A stretch of 64,000 bases of DNA from Acidimicrobiaceae bacterium (GCA_027315045.1 DAHUZS010000109.1:20215-84214), one strand, 5' to 3'. Positions 7,645-18,268 are shown, counted from the first letter of the stretch. Program-made: numbers and translations. Notes: generated by a model not told the origin, from the sequence alone.

Positions 7645-8615
7645 GCCTGGCGGTGCCGGGCGAGCACGGCGGTGACGCCCGGCTGGTCGCGTCGTCCCTC
7701 GGGGTCGACGCGGCCTCGGTGCTCGACCTGTCGGTGAGCCTGAACCCGTTCGCGCCCGACCTCGCCCCGGTGGTCGCCCACCACCTGGCCAGCACGATCG
7801 GCCGCTACCCCGACCGGCTGGATCTCGACCGGGGGCGCGCCGGGCTGGCCGTCGTCCTCGGGGTCGACCCGGCCCGGGTGCTCGTGACCAACGGTGGCGC
7901 CGAGGCCATCGCTCTCGTCGCCGCGGAGCTCGAACGGGGCTGGGTCGAGGGGCCGGAGTTCTCCCTCTACGCCCGGCACCTGGCCACCCTCGAGGCATCG
8001 GCCCCGAGGTTCCGGTCCGACCCGCACAACCCGAGCGGCCGCCTGGCGGCCCACGGCGAGCGGGCCGGGGTGTGGGACGAGGCCTTCTACCCCCTGAGCA
8101 CCGGGCGCTGGAGCGCCCCGGGGCGGAGCGGGTCGGTGGTCCTCGGCTCGCTCACCAAGGTGCTGGCCTGTCCGGGGTTGCGGATCGGCTACGTGGTCGT
8201 CCCCGCCGACGACGGTGCCGCGCTCGGTCGGCCCGGACTCGTGGCCCGGCTGGAGCGCCGGCAGCCGGCGTGGTCGGTCTCGCCGCTGGCGCTCGCGTGC
8301 CTGCCCGAGTTCCTCGAGCTCGCCGACGTGACCGATTGGGCGGCTCGGATCGCCGCGGCCCGCCGTGACCTGGTCTCGGTCCTCCGCGCGCACGGGTACG
8401 AGCCCTCCCCCTCCGACGCCAACTTCGTGCTGGTGCCTGGCGCGGCCGGGCTACGCAGCGACCTGGCCCGCGAGCAGGTGGTGGTCCGGGACTGCGCTTC
8501 CTTCGGGCTGGCCGACCACGTGCGGATCGCGGTGCCCGACGAGCGCGGCCTCGAGCGCCTCGATCGGGCGCTGGCCACGCGCGCCGTCGACCGCCCGGTC
8601 GGCTCGGCCCGATGA
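7641..8615 (+). CDS. cobC: Threonine-phosphate decarboxylase-like PLP enzyme (aminotransferase fold I)
   Basis: 324 residues from the GTG overlapping the cobD stop. It starts VPGEHGGDARLVASSLGV and LDLSVSLNPFAP, the family opening. The PLP scaffold is visible in VTNGGAEAIALVA (cofactor phosphate loop), DPHNPSGRL, VWDEAFYPLS, and the Schiff-base lysine in GSLTKVLACPGLRIGYVV. In the cobalamin pathway this enzyme makes (R)-1-aminopropan-2-ol O-phosphate from L-threonine phosphate for CobD. It is short compared with the usual 340-360 residues, with little linker between the fold halves. ATGA overlap with cobQ. Confidence 0.87.
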   Translation: MSLAVPGEHGGDARLVASSLGVDAASVLDLSVSLNPFAPDLAPVVAHHLASTIGRYPDRLDLDRGRAGLAVVLGVDPARVLVTNGGAEAIALVAAELERGWVEGPEFSLYARHLATLEASAPRFRSDPHNPSGRLAAHGERAGVWDEAFYPLSTGRWSAPGRSGSVVLGSLTKVLACPGLRIGYVVVPADDGAALGRPGLVARLERRQPAWSVSPLALACLPEFLELADVTDWAARIAAARRDLVSVLRAHGYEPSPSDANFVLVPGAAGLRSDLAREQVVVRDCASFGLADHVRIAVPDERGLERLDRALATRAVDRPVGSAR

Positions 8616-10150
8616 CCGGTCGCGACCTGCGGGGGGCGGTCATGGTCTGCGGCACCGCATCCAACTCGGGCAAGAGCCTCCTCGTGGCCGGGTTGTGCCG
8701 GCTGCTGGCCCGCGGCGGGGTCTCGGTCGCCCCGTTCAAGGGCCAGAACATGTCGCTCAACTCGGTGGTGACCGCGGCGGGGGCGGAGATCGGGCGGGCC
8801 CAGGGGGCCCAGGCCGAGGCGGCCGGCGTGGAGCCTGACGTCGCGATGAACCCGATCCTGCTCAAACCGACCACCGACCGTCGCAGCCAGGTCGTGGTCA
8901 TGGGGCGCCCGTGGCGGGTGCTCGACGCGGCCGACTACCACGCCGCCAAGCCGGAGCTGCGGGGGGTTGTGCTCGAGGCCCTGGCCGGGTTGCGCCGACG
9001 CTTTGACGTCGTAGTCCTCGAGGGCGCCGGCAGCCCGGCCGAGATCAACCTGCTCGAGGGGGACCTGGTCAACCTGGGCCTGGCCGACGCGGCGGGGATC
9101 CCGGCCGTCGTGGTGGGCGACATCGACCGGGGCGGGGTCTTCGCCCACCTCTTCGGGACGGTCGAGCTGCTCCCGGCGCCCCTGCGGGCGCGGGTGCGGG
9201 GGTTCATCATCAACAAACTGCGCGGCGACCCGACGCTTCTCGGGAACGGTCCGGCCGAGCTCTCCTCCCGCATCGGCGTCTCGGCTTTGGGGGTGGTCCC
9301 GTGGCTCGAGGGGGTGGCGATCGACGCCGAGGACTCGCTCGCCTTGTCCTCGGACTCCGCCTGGCTCACCGGCCCGTCCCTCGACGAGTCCTCGGCGCTC
9401 GACGTCGCCGTCGTCCGGTTCCCCCGGGTCTCCAACTTCACCGACCTCGACGCCCTGGGGGCGGAGCCGGGGGTCGCGGTCCGCTGGGTCGAGCACCGCG
9501 GGCAGCTGGGGGCGCCGGACGTGGTCGTCCTACCGGGGACCAAGGCCACCATCGCCGACCTGGGGTGGTTCCGAGCCCGGCGGCTCGACGCCGCCCTGGC
9601 CGCCGCCCTGGCTTCGACGCACCCCCCGGCGGTGCTCGGCATCTGCGGCGGGCTGCAGATGCTGGGGCGACGCATCGAGGACCCCCTGGGGGTCGAGTCG
9701 GCCCCGGGGACGGTCGAAGGGCTGGGGATCGTGGAAGTGGTGACCCGCTTCGCCGAGGAGAAGCGGACCGCCCGGCGCCTCGGGACCGAGCGCTCGAGCG
9801 GGCTGGCGGTGACCGGGTATGAGATCCACCACGGGATGGTGGAGGTGGGCGGTCGGGCCGGCCCCTGGTTCGAGCTAAAGGCCGACGGGACGGGACCCGA
9901 GCCCGAAGGCGTGGCCGACCACGCCCGGGCGCTCTACGGCACCACCCTGCACGGGGTGCTGGAGAACGACGGGCTGCGGGCGGCGTGGCTCTCGGCGGTG
10001 GCGGCGCGGCGGGGCAAGCCGTTCGAGCCCGGCCCGCTGCCCTTCGCCGAGGTCCGTCGGCGCCGGGTCGACGTGGTGGCCGACGCCCTGGCTGCCCATC
10101 TCGACCTCGACGCCCTCTTTCGGATCGTGGCCGAAGGGGTGCCCTCGTGA
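8612..10150 (+). CDS. cobQ: Cobyric acid synthase
   Basis: 512 residues, the usual family length. The N-terminal domain has the P-loop GTASNSGKSLLVAGLCRLL, FKGQNMSLNS and VLEGAGSPAEINL, the latter characteristic of CobQ. The C-terminal class I glutamine amidotransferase domain has its nucleophile in LGICGGLQMLGRR and a histidine in TLHGVLENDG. It amidates side chains b, d, e and g of adenosylcobyrinate diamide using ATP and glutamine. The start ATGA overlaps cobC and its own stop overlaps the cobN GTG, so it sits in the middle of the coupled run. Confidence 0.95.
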   Translation: MTGRDLRGAVMVCGTASNSGKSLLVAGLCRLLARGGVSVAPFKGQNMSLNSVVTAAGAEIGRAQGAQAEAAGVEPDVAMNPILLKPTTDRRSQVVVMGRPWRVLDAADYHAAKPELRGVVLEALAGLRRRFDVVVLEGAGSPAEINLLEGDLVNLGLADAAGIPAVVVGDIDRGGVFAHLFGTVELLPAPLRARVRGFIINKLRGDPTLLGNGPAELSSRIGVSALGVVPWLEGVAIDAEDSLALSSDSAWLTGPSLDESSALDVAVVRFPRVSNFTDLDALGAEPGVAVRWVEHRGQLGAPDVVVLPGTKATIADLGWFRARRLDAALAAALASTHPPAVLGICGGLQMLGRRIEDPLGVESAPGTVEGLGIVEVVTRFAEEKRTARRLGTERSSGLAVTGYEIHHGMVEVGGRAGPWFELKADGTGPEPEGVADHARALYGTTLHGVLENDGLRAAWLSAVAARRGKPFEPGPLPFAEVRRRRVDVVADALAAHLDLDALFRIVAEGVPS

Positions 10151-13100
10151 TCCTGTTCCTCACCAACGCGGACACCGAGCTGCTGTGCCTGCGCACCCTG
10201 GCCGAGGCCCTGGCCGAACCGGGCCCGCTGCGCGCCGCCAACCCCGACCGCCTCGACGCCGTCCCCCCGCTCGAGGGGGTCGACCTGGTCGTCGTGCGGC
10301 TGCTCGGCGGCCGCCGGGCCTGGGCGCACCTCGACCGGCTCCGGGACGACTGCGCGGCGGCCGGGGTCCCGTTCGTGGCCTTCGGCGGTGAGGCCTTCGT
10401 CGACCGGGAGCTGGCCGAGGCGTCCTCGGCACCGCTCGAGACCGTGGTGGGGGCGTTCGAGTACCTGGTCCAGGGGGGTCCGAGGAACCTCGAGCAGCTC
10501 CTGCGGTTCCTCTCCGACCACCTGCTCGGAACGGCGCTCGGGTTCGAGCCGGCGTCGGTCGTGCCCGAGTGTGGGCTGTACCGGGACCGGGTCCGGCGCT
10601 CCGGCCGGCCGGTGGTGGCCGTCGTGTTCTACCGGGCCCACCTGGTCGCCGGGAACACCCGGTTCGTCGACGAGCTGTGTGAGGCGCTGGACGCCGCAGG
10701 GGGCGAGCCGATGGCGCTGTACGCGTACTCGCTGCGGGCCCGGCCCGGCGACGAGGAGCACGCGGCCCTCCGCATCCTGCGCGAGGCCGGGGTCGACGCC
10801 GTCGTGACCACAGTGCTCGCCGCCGGGGCGATGGACGAGTCGCTCGAGGGCTGGGACCCCGGCGCCCTGGCCGCGCTCGGGGTGCCGGTCGTCCAGGCGG
10901 TCTGCGCCACCACCAGCACCGAGGCGTGGCGGACCTCGGCGCGCGGGCTGAGCCCCATCGACGTCGCCATGTCGGTGGCGATCCCCGAGTTCGACGGGCG
11001 GATCGTCTCGGTCCCCGTCTCCTTCAAGGAGGAGGTCGACGACGGCGACGATCTCGGGACCGCAATCAGCGCGTACCGGACCGTCCCCGACCGCCTCGAC
11101 CGGGTGGCCGGGCTGAGCGTGGCTCTCGGGAGGTTGCGGGGGATCCCGGTCGAGGACCGCAAGGTGGCGCTCGTGCTCTCGGCCTACCCAACCAGGCGCA
11201 GCCGGCTCGGCAATGCGGTCGGGCTGGACACCCCGGCCTCGGTGCTCGCCCTGCTCGACGCGATGGCCGCCGCCGGCTACGGGCTGGACGGGGAGCGCCC
11301 CGGCCGTGACGAGCTCATGGCCGAGCGGGCCGACGGCCTGGTCTACGGGCCCGAGGCGGCGCCGCCGGGTGCGGCGGTCGGCCGCCTGGCCGTCCCCGGA
11401 TACCGGGCGTGGTTCGCCGGGCTGCCCGAGGCGACCCGCCGGGCGGTCGAGGAGCACTGGGGGCCGGCCCCCGGCACGGTGGCGGTCAACGCCGCCGGCG
11501 AGGGGACCTTCGTCTTCTCCGGCCGCTCGTTCGGCAACGTGGTGGTGGTGGTGCAGCCGCCCCGGGGCTTCGGGGAGAACCCGGTCGCCGTCTACCACTC
11601 GCCCGAGCTGCCCCCCACCCACCACTACCTCGCCTTCTACCGGTGGCTGGCCGAGGGCTTCGGGGCCCACGCGGTGGTGCACGTGGGCAAGCACGGCACC
11701 TTGGAGTGGCTCCCGGGCAAGGGCGTGGGGATGTCCGACGAGTGCTTCCCTGACGCCGCGCTCGGCAGCCTCCCGCTCGTCTACCCCTTCGTCGTGAACG
11801 ACCCGGGGGAGGGGACCCAGGCCAAGCGGCGCTCGCACGCGGTCGTCGTCGACCACCTGGTCCCGCCCCTCACCCGGGCCGACACCTATGACGACCTCGC
11901 CCGGCTGGAGGACCTGCTCGACCAGCACGCCCAGCTGGCCTCGCTGGACCCGGCCAAGCTGCCCACGATCCGGGCCCAGGTGTGGGACGCCCTCGTGGTG
12001 GCGGAGATCCACCGGGACCTCGGGCTCGAGGCGCCCGGGGGTGGGGGCGGGTTCGACGACCCGGCCTTCGACGACGTGCTGGTGGAGGTGGACGGCTACT
12101 TGTGCGAGCTGAAGGACGCCCAGATCCGGGGCGGCCTGCACACGCTCGGCCGGCCGCCGGTCGGCCGCGAGCTCCTTGAGCTCGTGGCCGCCATTACCCG
12201 GCTGCCCCAGGGTCGGGTCGGCTCGTTGCGGGCCGAAGCCGCCCGGGCCCTCGGGCTCACCCTCGAGGGGTGGTCCCGGCGGGATACCGACCGGATCGAG
12301 GCGCAGTGCCTCGGTTGGCTGGAGCGCTGCCAACGCCACCGCTTCGACCTCGACGCGGCGCGGACCGACGGGGTCCCGGACCTCCCGGTCCTACGCTTCG
12401 TGTGCGAGCGGCTGGTCCCCGCGCTCGAGCGGACCACCGACGAGCTCGGTGGGGTCCTGGCCGCGCTCGACGGCCGCTTCGTGGCCCCCGGCCCGAGCGG
12501 GGCGCCGAGCCGGGGGGCGGCCAACGTCCTGCCGACCGGGCGCAATTTCTACGCCCTCGACCCGCGCGGGGTGCCCTCCCGGCTGGCCTGGGACGTGGGC
12601 CGGGCGCTGGCCGACGCGGGCGTGGCCCGGCACCTGGCCGAGGAGGGCCGGTACCCGAGGTCGGTCGGCCTGGTGGTGTGGGGGACGAGCGCCATGCGGA
12701 CCGGCGGCGACGACGTGGCCGAGGCGCTGGCGCTGCTCGGGGTCCGTCCGCGGTGGGCCGAGGGGAGCGGCCGGGTCGAGGGGCTCGAGGTGATCGGGGC
12801 GGCCGAGCTCGGCCGGCCCCGGGTCGACGTGACCCTGCGGGTGTCGGGCTTCTTCCGGGATGCGTTCCCCCACGTGCTCGACCTGCTCGACGAGGCGGTC
12901 CGGCTGGCCGCAGGGGCCGAGGACCCCGCGCCGAACCCGGTGGCCGAGACCGGGGCCGGCGAGCCCCGGGTGTTCGGCCCGCGCCCGGGCGCGTACGGCT
13001 CGGGGATCCTGGCCCTGCTCGAGTCGGGCCAGTGGGCGACCGACGCCGACCTCGCCTCGGTGTACGTGACCTGGGGGGGCTGGGCCTACGGCGCCGGCGG

Positions 13101-13680
13101 GTCGGTCCGCCCGGCCGCCGACGCGTTCGCCCGCCGCCTGGCGGCCATCGAGGTCGCGGTGAAGAACCAGGACAACCGGGAGCATGACATCTTCGACTCC
13201 GACGACTACCTCCAGGACCACGGGGGGATGGTGGCGGCGTCCCGGGCCCTCTCGGGGCGCTCGCCGAAGGCATTCTTCGGCGACTCGGCCAACCCGGCCC
13301 GGCCCCGCGTCCGCTCCCTGGCCGAGGAGGCGGCCCGGGTGGTTCGGACCCGGGTGCTCAACCCCAAGTGGCTCGAGGCCATGGAGCGCCACGGCTACAA
13401 GGGCGCCTTCGAGATGGCGGCCACGGTCGACTACCTGTTCGGCTACGACGCGACGGCCCGGGTGCTCGAGGACTGGATGTACGAGCGGGTGACCGAGGCC
13501 TACGTGGCCGACCCGGAGCGCAAGAAGTTCTTCGCCCGCTCCAACCCCTGGGCGCTGCGGGCCATCGCCGAGCGGCTGTTGGAGGCGGCCGAGCGCGGGC
13601 TGTGGCGCCCCTCGCCCGACGGGCTCGCCGCCGTGCGGGCCGCCATCTTGGAGGGTGAGGGCATGGAGGAGGAACGGTGA
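10147..13680 (+). CDS. cobN: Cobaltochelatase large subunit
   Basis: 1177 residues from the GTG overlapping the cobQ stop, close to the usual CobN length. Diagnostic blocks are [38 protein letters not shown] and [19 protein letters not shown] in the middle, and [33 protein letters not shown] and [20 protein letters not shown] towards the C-terminus. CobN/ChlH-type subunits bind the corrin ring and insert cobalt with ATP hydrolysis supplied by AAA partner subunits. No separate cobS/cobT chelatase partners are present; the next gene is a fused ChlI-ChlD protein, the partner normally seen in actinobacteria. Together they indicate late (aerobic) cobalt insertion. Confidence 0.95.
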   Translation: MILFLTNADTELLCLRTLAEALAEPGPLRAANPDRLDAVPPLEGVDLVVVRLLGGRRAWAHLDRLRDDCAAAGVPFVAFGGEAFVDRELAEASSAPLETVVGAFEYLVQGGPRNLEQLLRFLSDHLLGTALGFEPASVVPECGLYRDRVRRSGRPVVAVVFYRAHLVAGNTRFVDELCEALDAAGGEPMALYAYSLRARPGDEEHAALRILREAGVDAVVTTVLAAGAMDESLEGWDPGALAALGVPVVQAVCATTSTEAWRTSARGLSPIDVAMSVAIPEFDGRIVSVPVSFKEEVDDGDDLGTAISAYRTVPDRLDRVAGLSVALGRLRGIPVEDRKVALVLSAYPTRRSRLGNAVGLDTPASVLALLDAMAAAGYGLDGERPGRDELMAERADGLVYGPEAAPPGAAVGRLAVPGYRAWFAGLPEATRRAVEEHWGPAPGTVAVNAAGEGTFVFSGRSFGNVVVVVQPPRGFGENPVAVYHSPELPPTHHYLAFYRWLAEGFGAHAVVHVGKHGTLEWLPGKGVGMSDECFPDAALGSLPLVYPFVVNDPGEGTQAKRRSHAVVVDHLVPPLTRADTYDDLARLEDLLDQHAQLASLDPAKLPTIRAQVWDALVVAEIHRDLGLEAPGGGGGFDDPAFDDVLVEVDGYLCELKDAQIRGGLHTLGRPPVGRELLELVAAITRLPQGRVGSLRAEAARALGLTLEGWSRRDTDRIEAQCLGWLERCQRHRFDLDAARTDGVPDLPVLRFVCERLVPALERTTDELGGVLAALDGRFVAPGPSGAPSRGAANVLPTGRNFYALDPRGVPSRLAWDVGRALADAGVARHLAEEGRYPRSVGLVVWGTSAMRTGGDDVAEALALLGVRPRWAEGSGRVEGLEVIGAAELGRPRVDVTLRVSGFFRDAFPHVLDLLDEAVRLAAGAEDPAPNPVAETGAGEPRVFGPRPGAYGSGILALLESGQWATDADLASVYVTWGGWAYGAGGSVRPAADAFARRLAAIEVAVKNQDNREHDIFDSDDYLQDHGGMVAASRALSGRSPKAFFGDSANPARPRVRSLAEEAARVVRTRVLNPKWLEAMERHGYKGAFEMAATVDYLFGYDATARVLEDWMYERVTEAYVADPERKKFFARSNPWALRAIAERLLEAAERGLWRPSPDGLAAVRAAILEGEGMEEER

Positions 13681-15515
13681 CGCCCGAGACGGCCGTGTAC
13701 CCGATGTCGGCCCTGGTCGGCCTGGACGACCTCGTCACCGCCCTCGTCCTCGTGGCCGTGGACCCGGCCATCGGCGGTGTGCTCCTCCGGGGGGACAAGG
13801 GCTCGGCGAAGACCACGGCGGCCCGGGCGCTGGCCTCGCTCCTGCCCGACGCGGCGCCCTTCGTCGAGGTCCCCCTCGGGGCGACCGAGGACCGGGTGGT
13901 CGGGTCGGTCGACGTGGCGGCCATCCTGGCCGAGGGTGAGCACCGGCTCCGGCCCGGCCTCCTGGCAACGGCCGACGGCGGGGTCCTCTACGTCGACGAG
14001 GTCAACCTCCTCGCCGACCACCTGGTCGACGTCCTCCTCGACGCCGCCGCCACCGGGGTGAACCGGGTGGAGCGCGACGGGATCTCGATGACCCATCGGA
14101 GCCGGTTCGTGCTGGTCGGCTCCATGAACCCCGAGGAGGGAGAGCTGCGGCCCCAGCTACTGGACCGCTTCGGCATCTCGGTGGCGGTCGCCGCGCCGAG
14201 CGACCCCGACGAACGGGCCGAGGCGGTGCGGCGCCGGATCGCCTTCGACGCCGACCCCGGCGCGTTCGTGGCCGCCTGGGCGCCCGCCGAGGCTGCGTTG
14301 GCGGCCCGGCTGGTGGCGGCCCGGCCGGTGCCGCTCGAGCCCGGGCGCGACCGTTCGGTCGCCGCCCTGTGCGTGGGCGCGGGGGCCGAGGGGCTGCGCG
14401 CCGACCTCGTGATCTGCCGGGCCGCCGCGGCCCTCGGGGGGTGGCGGGGCAAGGACCGGGCCGGGATCGAGGAGGTGGCCGCGGTGGCGCCCCTCGCCCT
14501 CTCGCACCGCCGCAAGACCCCGTTCGGGACGGGGGCGCCGGAGCCCGACGAGCTCGACCGGCTCCTCGAGGAGGCCGGCGGGCCGGGGCGGGCCGAGCGG
14601 GCCCCCTCGGGCGGGGAGGGCGGCGGCCGACGCGACGAGGGGGCATCGGCGCCCGAAGGGCCCCCCGGGGACCAAGGCCCGTCCCCGGCCCCGGCAAAGG
14701 GGGCACGACCGCCGGTGATCCCCGGGTTGCTCGAGGGGCGCTCGGGCGGAGCCGGGCGCGGGGGCCGGCGCCGGGCACCGGAGGGGACCGGCACGGCCGA
14801 GGGCCGCCTGGTCGGCGTCGATCCGCTCGCCCCGGGCCGGAGCGGTCCGCTGGCCGCGTCCGCGAGCGTCGTGGCGGCGGCGGTGCGCGGCGGTTCGGCG
14901 CCGGTTCGGGTCGAAGCCGACGACCTCCGGCTGGCCCGACGGGAGCGGCGCGGGGGCCGGGTGCTGGTCTTGGCGGTCGACGCCTCCGGCTCGATGGGGG
15001 CGGCCGGCCGGCTGGAGGCGGCCCGGGCGGCGGTCCTCGCGCTCGTGGCCGACGCCTACCAGCGCCGCGACAAGGTGGCGGTGGTCGCCTACCGGGACGA
15101 GGGGGCCCGGGTGGTCCTGCGGCCCACCTCGAGCAGCGAGGTGGCCCTGGCCCGCCTGGGGGAGGTGCCCACCGGCGGCCGCACGCCGCTCGCCGCCGGG
15201 ATCGACGCCGCCCGTTCCCTCGCCGAGGCCGAGCGCCGCCGGGGCGGGCACCCAGTGGTGGTGGTGGTCACCGACGGCCGGGCGACCTTCGCCCAAGAGG
15301 GCGACCCGGTCGCGGCCGCTGACCGGGCGGCGGTCCGCTGCGCGGCGGCCGGGCTCGAGGGCCTGGTGGTCGACTGCGAACGCGGGCCCCGAGCGCTCGG
15401 GGTGGCCCGGCAGCTGGCCGAGTCCATGGGGGCCCGGTACGTGGCGGTGGGCCCGCTGGTCGGCGCGGCCGACGGGTCCCGACTGGCCCTGGCGATCGAG
15501 GGCTCGATCGGTTGA
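13677..15515 (+). CDS. Fused ChlI/ChlD-type AAA and VWA chelatase subunit (CobN partner)
   Basis: 612 residues from a GTG overlapping the cobN stop. Residues 1-290 form an AAA module: Walker [39 protein letters not shown] (Walker B) and [20 protein letters not shown] (sensor region). A proline/glycine-rich acidic linker follows (about 300-420). The C-terminal VWA domain carries the MIDAS motif [13 protein letters not shown] and the later threonine in [12 protein letters not shown]. This is the architecture of the magnesium-chelatase subunit D/I homologue that partners CobN in actinobacteria. It probably forms the ATPase ring driving cobalt insertion; the gene context with cobN makes magnesium chelation unlikely. 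Confidence 0.87.
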   Translation: MTPETAVYPMSALVGLDDLVTALVLVAVDPAIGGVLLRGDKGSAKTTAARALASLLPDAAPFVEVPLGATEDRVVGSVDVAAILAEGEHRLRPGLLATADGGVLYVDEVNLLADHLVDVLLDAAATGVNRVERDGISMTHRSRFVLVGSMNPEEGELRPQLLDRFGISVAVAAPSDPDERAEAVRRRIAFDADPGAFVAAWAPAEAALAARLVAARPVPLEPGRDRSVAALCVGAGAEGLRADLVICRAAAALGGWRGKDRAGIEEVAAVAPLALSHRRKTPFGTGAPEPDELDRLLEEAGGPGRAERAPSGGEGGGRRDEGASAPEGPPGDQGPSPAPAKGARPPVIPGLLEGRSGGAGRGGRRRAPEGTGTAEGRLVGVDPLAPGRSGPLAASASVVAAAVRGGSAPVRVEADDLRLARRERRGGRVLVLAVDASGSMGAAGRLEAARAAVLALVADAYQRRDKVAVVAYRDEGARVVLRPTSSSEVALARLGEVPTGGRTPLAAGIDAARSLAEAERRRGGHPVVVVVTDGRATFAQEGDPVAAADRAAVRCAAAGLEGLVVDCERGPRALGVARQLAESMGARYVAVGPLVGAADGSRLALAIEGSIG

Positions 15516-15528
15516 GCCCCTGGGGCTC
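15514..15528. terminator. Short GC inverted repeat between convergent genes
   Basis: GAGCCCC and GGGGCTC are separated by one base and span the stop of the chelatase gene and the stop region of fabI. The position between two converging genes fits a shared terminator, but there is no T-run on either side and the tight loop limits the effective stem, so this is weak. Confidence 0.25.
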
Positions 15529-16309
15529 AGGCCCCGAGGGCGTGGGCGCCGCCGTCCACGTGGACGAGCTCCCCGGTGGTCATGGGGAACCAGTCGGAGA
15601 AGAGGGCGACGCAGGCCTTGGCCACCGCGGTGGTGTCGGTCGTGTCCCAGCCGAGCGGCGCCCGGGTCTTCCAGATGTCCTCGAAGCTGCGGTACCCGGG
15701 GATGGACTTCGCCGCCATGGTGCGGACCGGGCCCGCCGCCACCAGGTTGACCCGGATGCCCTTGGGCCCGAGGTCGCGGGCCAGGTAGCGGGCGAGGGAC
15801 TCGAGGGCCGCCTTGGCCACCCCCATCCAGTCGTAGACCGGCCAGGCCAGCGTGGCGTCGAAGTCCAGCCCGACCACCGACGCGCCGTCGGCGCGCCCGG
15901 CCGCCTCGAGCAGCGGGCCGAAGTGCTCGACCAGCGCCTTCAGCGAATACGCCGAGATGTGCAAGGCGGTGCCCACCTCGTCCCAGCCCGCCCCGAACAT
16001 GCCCTGCCCGAGGGCCTCGGCCGGGGCATAGGCGATGGCGTGGAGGATCCCGTCGAGCCGGTCCCATCCCTCGGCCAGCCGTCGGGCCGCCGCCGCCAGC
16101 TGCTCGGGGACCGTGACGTCGATCTCGAGGACCGGGGGGACGACCGGCAGCTTGCGGGCCACCCGCTCGGTGATCCGCAGCCCGCGCCCCGCCCCCGACA
16201 AGACGACCTCGGCCCCCTCCTCGATGGCCAGGCGGGCCACCCCGAAGGCCAGGGACTCCTCGGTGAGCACGCCGGTGACGAGGATCCGCTTCCCCTCGAG
16301 CAGTCCCAC
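15527..16309 (-). CDS. fabI: Enoyl-[acyl-carrier-protein] reductase (NADH), FabI/InhA type
   Basis: 260 residues from the GTG at 16307-16309, preceded by a strong GGAGGAGGGG ribosome site; longer frames upstream are not family-like. The short-chain dehydrogenase fold begins LLEGKRILVTGVLTEESLAF, the InhA-type nucleotide loop. The catalytic pair is Tyr159 and Lys166 in YDWMGVAKAALE, spaced Y-x6-K as in FabI, and at nearly the same numbers as in InhA (158 and 165). It reduces trans-2-enoyl-ACP in fatty acid elongation. A TAACCT box at 16359-16364 (minus) would give a leader of about 45 bases. The gene stands alone, divergent from npdG. Confidence 0.93.
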   Translation of the reverse strand: MGLLEGKRILVTGVLTEESLAFGVARLAIEEGAEVVLSGAGRGLRITERVARKLPVVPPVLEIDVTVPEQLAAAARRLAEGWDRLDGILHAIAYAPAEALGQGMFGAGWDEVGTALHISAYSLKALVEHFGPLLEAAGRADGASVVGLDFDATLAWPVYDWMGVAKAALESLARYLARDLGPKGIRVNLVAAGPVRTMAAKSIPGYRSFEDIWKTRAPLGWDTTDTTAVAKACVALFSDWFPMTTGELVHVDGGAHALGA

Positions 16310-16440
16310 GGCCCCTCCTCCCCACGCCCTTGCTCGGCCCCGCCGAGACGAGGTGGTGAGGTTACCGAGGACCGCCCGCCTCCGCGGTGGCGGACGCCCG
16401 ACGTGGCCAGCCCCCGGGCCGGCCTGGTTCACTGGTGGGT

Positions 16441-17097
16441 ATGACCATGCATGTCGGCATCCTCGGGGGCACCGGCCCCGCCGGTCGCGGGCTCGGCTGC
16501 CGGTTGGCCGCCGCCGGCCTCACGGTCACGCTCGGTTCGCGCGAGCGGGAACGGGCCGAGCGGGTTGCCGACCAGCTGACGGCGGCGTGGCCCGGCCGCA
16601 ACCTGGCGCTTCGGGGCGGCGAGAACGCCGCGGCGGCCGCAGCCGACATCGTCGTGATCGGCACGCCTTGGGACGGCACCCTCGAGACCGTCCGGCCGCT
16701 GCGCCGGGTGCTCGAGGGCAAGGTTGTGGTCTCCATGGTGACGGCGCTGCTCCGGGTGGGCCGGGAGATCCAGGCGGTCGACCTCCCCCGGGGCTCCTTC
16801 GCCGCCACCCTCCAGGCGGCCCTCCCGGGGTCCCCGGTCTCCGCCGCCTTCCACCATCTGCCGGCTGAGGACCTGGCCGACCTGGACCAGGGGCTCCTGG
16901 CCGACATCCTGGTGTGCGCGGACGACGCCGGGGCCAAGGAGGCGACCATCTCGCTCGTGGACGCGATGGAGGGCTTGCGGGGCCTCGACGCCGGCCGGCT
17001 CTCCCAGGCCGGGCCGGTGGAGGCGTTCACCGCGGTGTGCATCGCCGTCAACGTCCGCTACAAGGTCCGCACCTACGTCCGGTTGGGGGGGATCTGA
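16441..17097 (+). CDS. npdG: Coenzyme F420-dependent NADP oxidoreductase
   Basis: 218 residues from the ATG at 16441. The N-terminus is a dinucleotide-binding Rossmann fold, MHVGILGGTGPAGRGLGCRL, followed by TLGSRERERAERVADQL, which fits NADP phosphate binding. Later blocks include VIGTPWDGTLETV, VVSMVTALLRVG and SAFHHLPAEDLADL, typical of NADPH-dependent F420 reductase (NPDG family). The family passes hydride between NADPH and F420 in the cytoplasm, so the host probably makes F420. It is followed five bases later by the MshC-type ligase gene, suggesting co-transcription. Confidence 0.85.
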   Translation: MTMHVGILGGTGPAGRGLGCRLAAAGLTVTLGSRERERAERVADQLTAAWPGRNLALRGGENAAAAAADIVVIGTPWDGTLETVRPLRRVLEGKVVVSMVTALLRVGREIQAVDLPRGSFAATLQAALPGSPVSAAFHHLPAEDLADLDQGLLADILVCADDAGAKEATISLVDAMEGLRGLDAGRLSQAGPVEAFTAVCIAVNVRYKVRTYVRLGGI

Positions 17098-17102
17098 GGA
17101 CC

Positions 17103-18221
17103 ATGCGCCTGTTCGACACGGCCCGGGGCGAGGTCGTGGACTTCTCCCCTGGACGCACGGTGACCATGTACTGCTGCGGCATCACGCCGTACGACTCGGC
17201 CCACCTCGGGCATGCGGCGGTGTACGTCACCTTCGACGTGCTGCAGCGGCGCCTCCGGGACCTCGGGCACGAGACCCGGTGCGTGCGCAACGTCACCGAC
17301 GTCGACGACGACATCCTGCGCAAGGCCCGGGAGCTCGGCGTCTATTACCTCGACCTCGCGGCCGAGGAGATGGCCCGGTTCGACTCGGACATGTCGGCCA
17401 TCGGGCTGCTCCCGGTCTCCTCCGAGCCCCGGGCCACCTCGGCCATCCCCGAGATCCTCTCGCTCATCGGCGCCGCCCTCGAGTCGAACAACGCCTATGA
17501 GTCCGGCGGCTCGGTGTACTTCGACGTGTCCTCCTTCCCGTTCTTCGGGCGCCTGAGCGGCCTCGAGCGGTCCGAGATGCTCCGCCTGGCGGCCGAGCAC
17601 GGCGGCCACCCCGAGGACCCGAACAAGCGCGACCCGCTCGACTTCGTGCTCTGGCAGCCCTCGTTGCCCGACGAGCCTGCCTGGGAATCGCGCTGGGGCC
17701 CGGGCCGGCCGGGCTGGCACATCGAGTGTTCGGCGCTCGCCCGGCGTGAGCTCGGCGACACGATCGACATCCACGGCGGCGGGCGCGACCTTGTGTTCCC
17801 CCACCACGAGTGCGAGGTCGCCCAGTGCGAGTCGGTGACCCACGAACCCTTCGTCCGGCACTGGGTCCACGTCGGTCTGGTCGGCCTCGACGGCACCAAG
17901 ATGTCCAAGTCGCTCGGGAACCTGGTCTTCGTGACCGACCTCTTGAAGGAGTACGAGCCGATGGCGGTGCGCCTCGCCCTCCTCGGCCACCACTACCGCG
18001 CCGACTGGGATTGGCGGCAGGCCGACGCCGAGGCCGGCGCGGCCCGATTGGCGCGGTGGCGGGCCGCGCCCAGGGGGGAGGGGGCGGCGGCGCTGGCAAC
18101 CGTGCGGCGACGCCTCGACGACGACCTCGACACCCCCGGCGCGCTGGGCGACCTCGACGATCTGGCGGAGCGCAACGAACCGCTGGCCGACGGGGCGACC
18201 CTCCTCGGGGTCGCGCTCTAG
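17103..18221 (+). CDS. mshC: MshC-type cysteine ligase (cysteinyl-tRNA synthetase paralogue)
   Basis: 372 residues, close to MshC and shorter than CysRS. The zinc/HIGH region reads CCGITPYDSAHLGHAAVYV; the CGITPYDxxHxGHA pattern is that of MshC, whereas CysRS has CGPTVYDxxHIGN. NVTDVDDDILRKA, GWHIECSALARRELGD, GGGRDLVFPHHECEVAQ (zinc and adenylate site) and the KMSKSLGN loop are all present. The C-terminal tRNA-binding domain of CysRS is reduced to a short helical tail (LDDDLDTPGALGDLDDLAE). MshC joins cysteine to glucosaminyl-inositol in mycothiol synthesis; mshD near 63 kb supports this. A truncated CysRS cannot be fully excluded. Confidence 0.72.
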   Translation: MRLFDTARGEVVDFSPGRTVTMYCCGITPYDSAHLGHAAVYVTFDVLQRRLRDLGHETRCVRNVTDVDDDILRKARELGVYYLDLAAEEMARFDSDMSAIGLLPVSSEPRATSAIPEILSLIGAALESNNAYESGGSVYFDVSSFPFFGRLSGLERSEMLRLAAEHGGHPEDPNKRDPLDFVLWQPSLPDEPAWESRWGPGRPGWHIECSALARRELGDTIDIHGGGRDLVFPHHECEVAQCESVTHEPFVRHWVHVGLVGLDGTKMSKSLGNLVFVTDLLKEYEPMAVRLALLGHHYRADWDWRQADAEAGAARLARWRAAPRGEGAAALATVRRRLDDDLDTPGALGDLDDLAERNEPLADGATLLGVAL

Positions 18222-18268
18222 AGGCCCTCGGCCCACCGGCGCCTTCCCGGGGTGCCCCGAGCACCTTG

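Noticed and set aside
15514..15528. Strong bidirectional terminator between chlID and fabI
   Set aside because: The inverted repeat has a one-base loop and no T-run, so it is listed only as a weak candidate.
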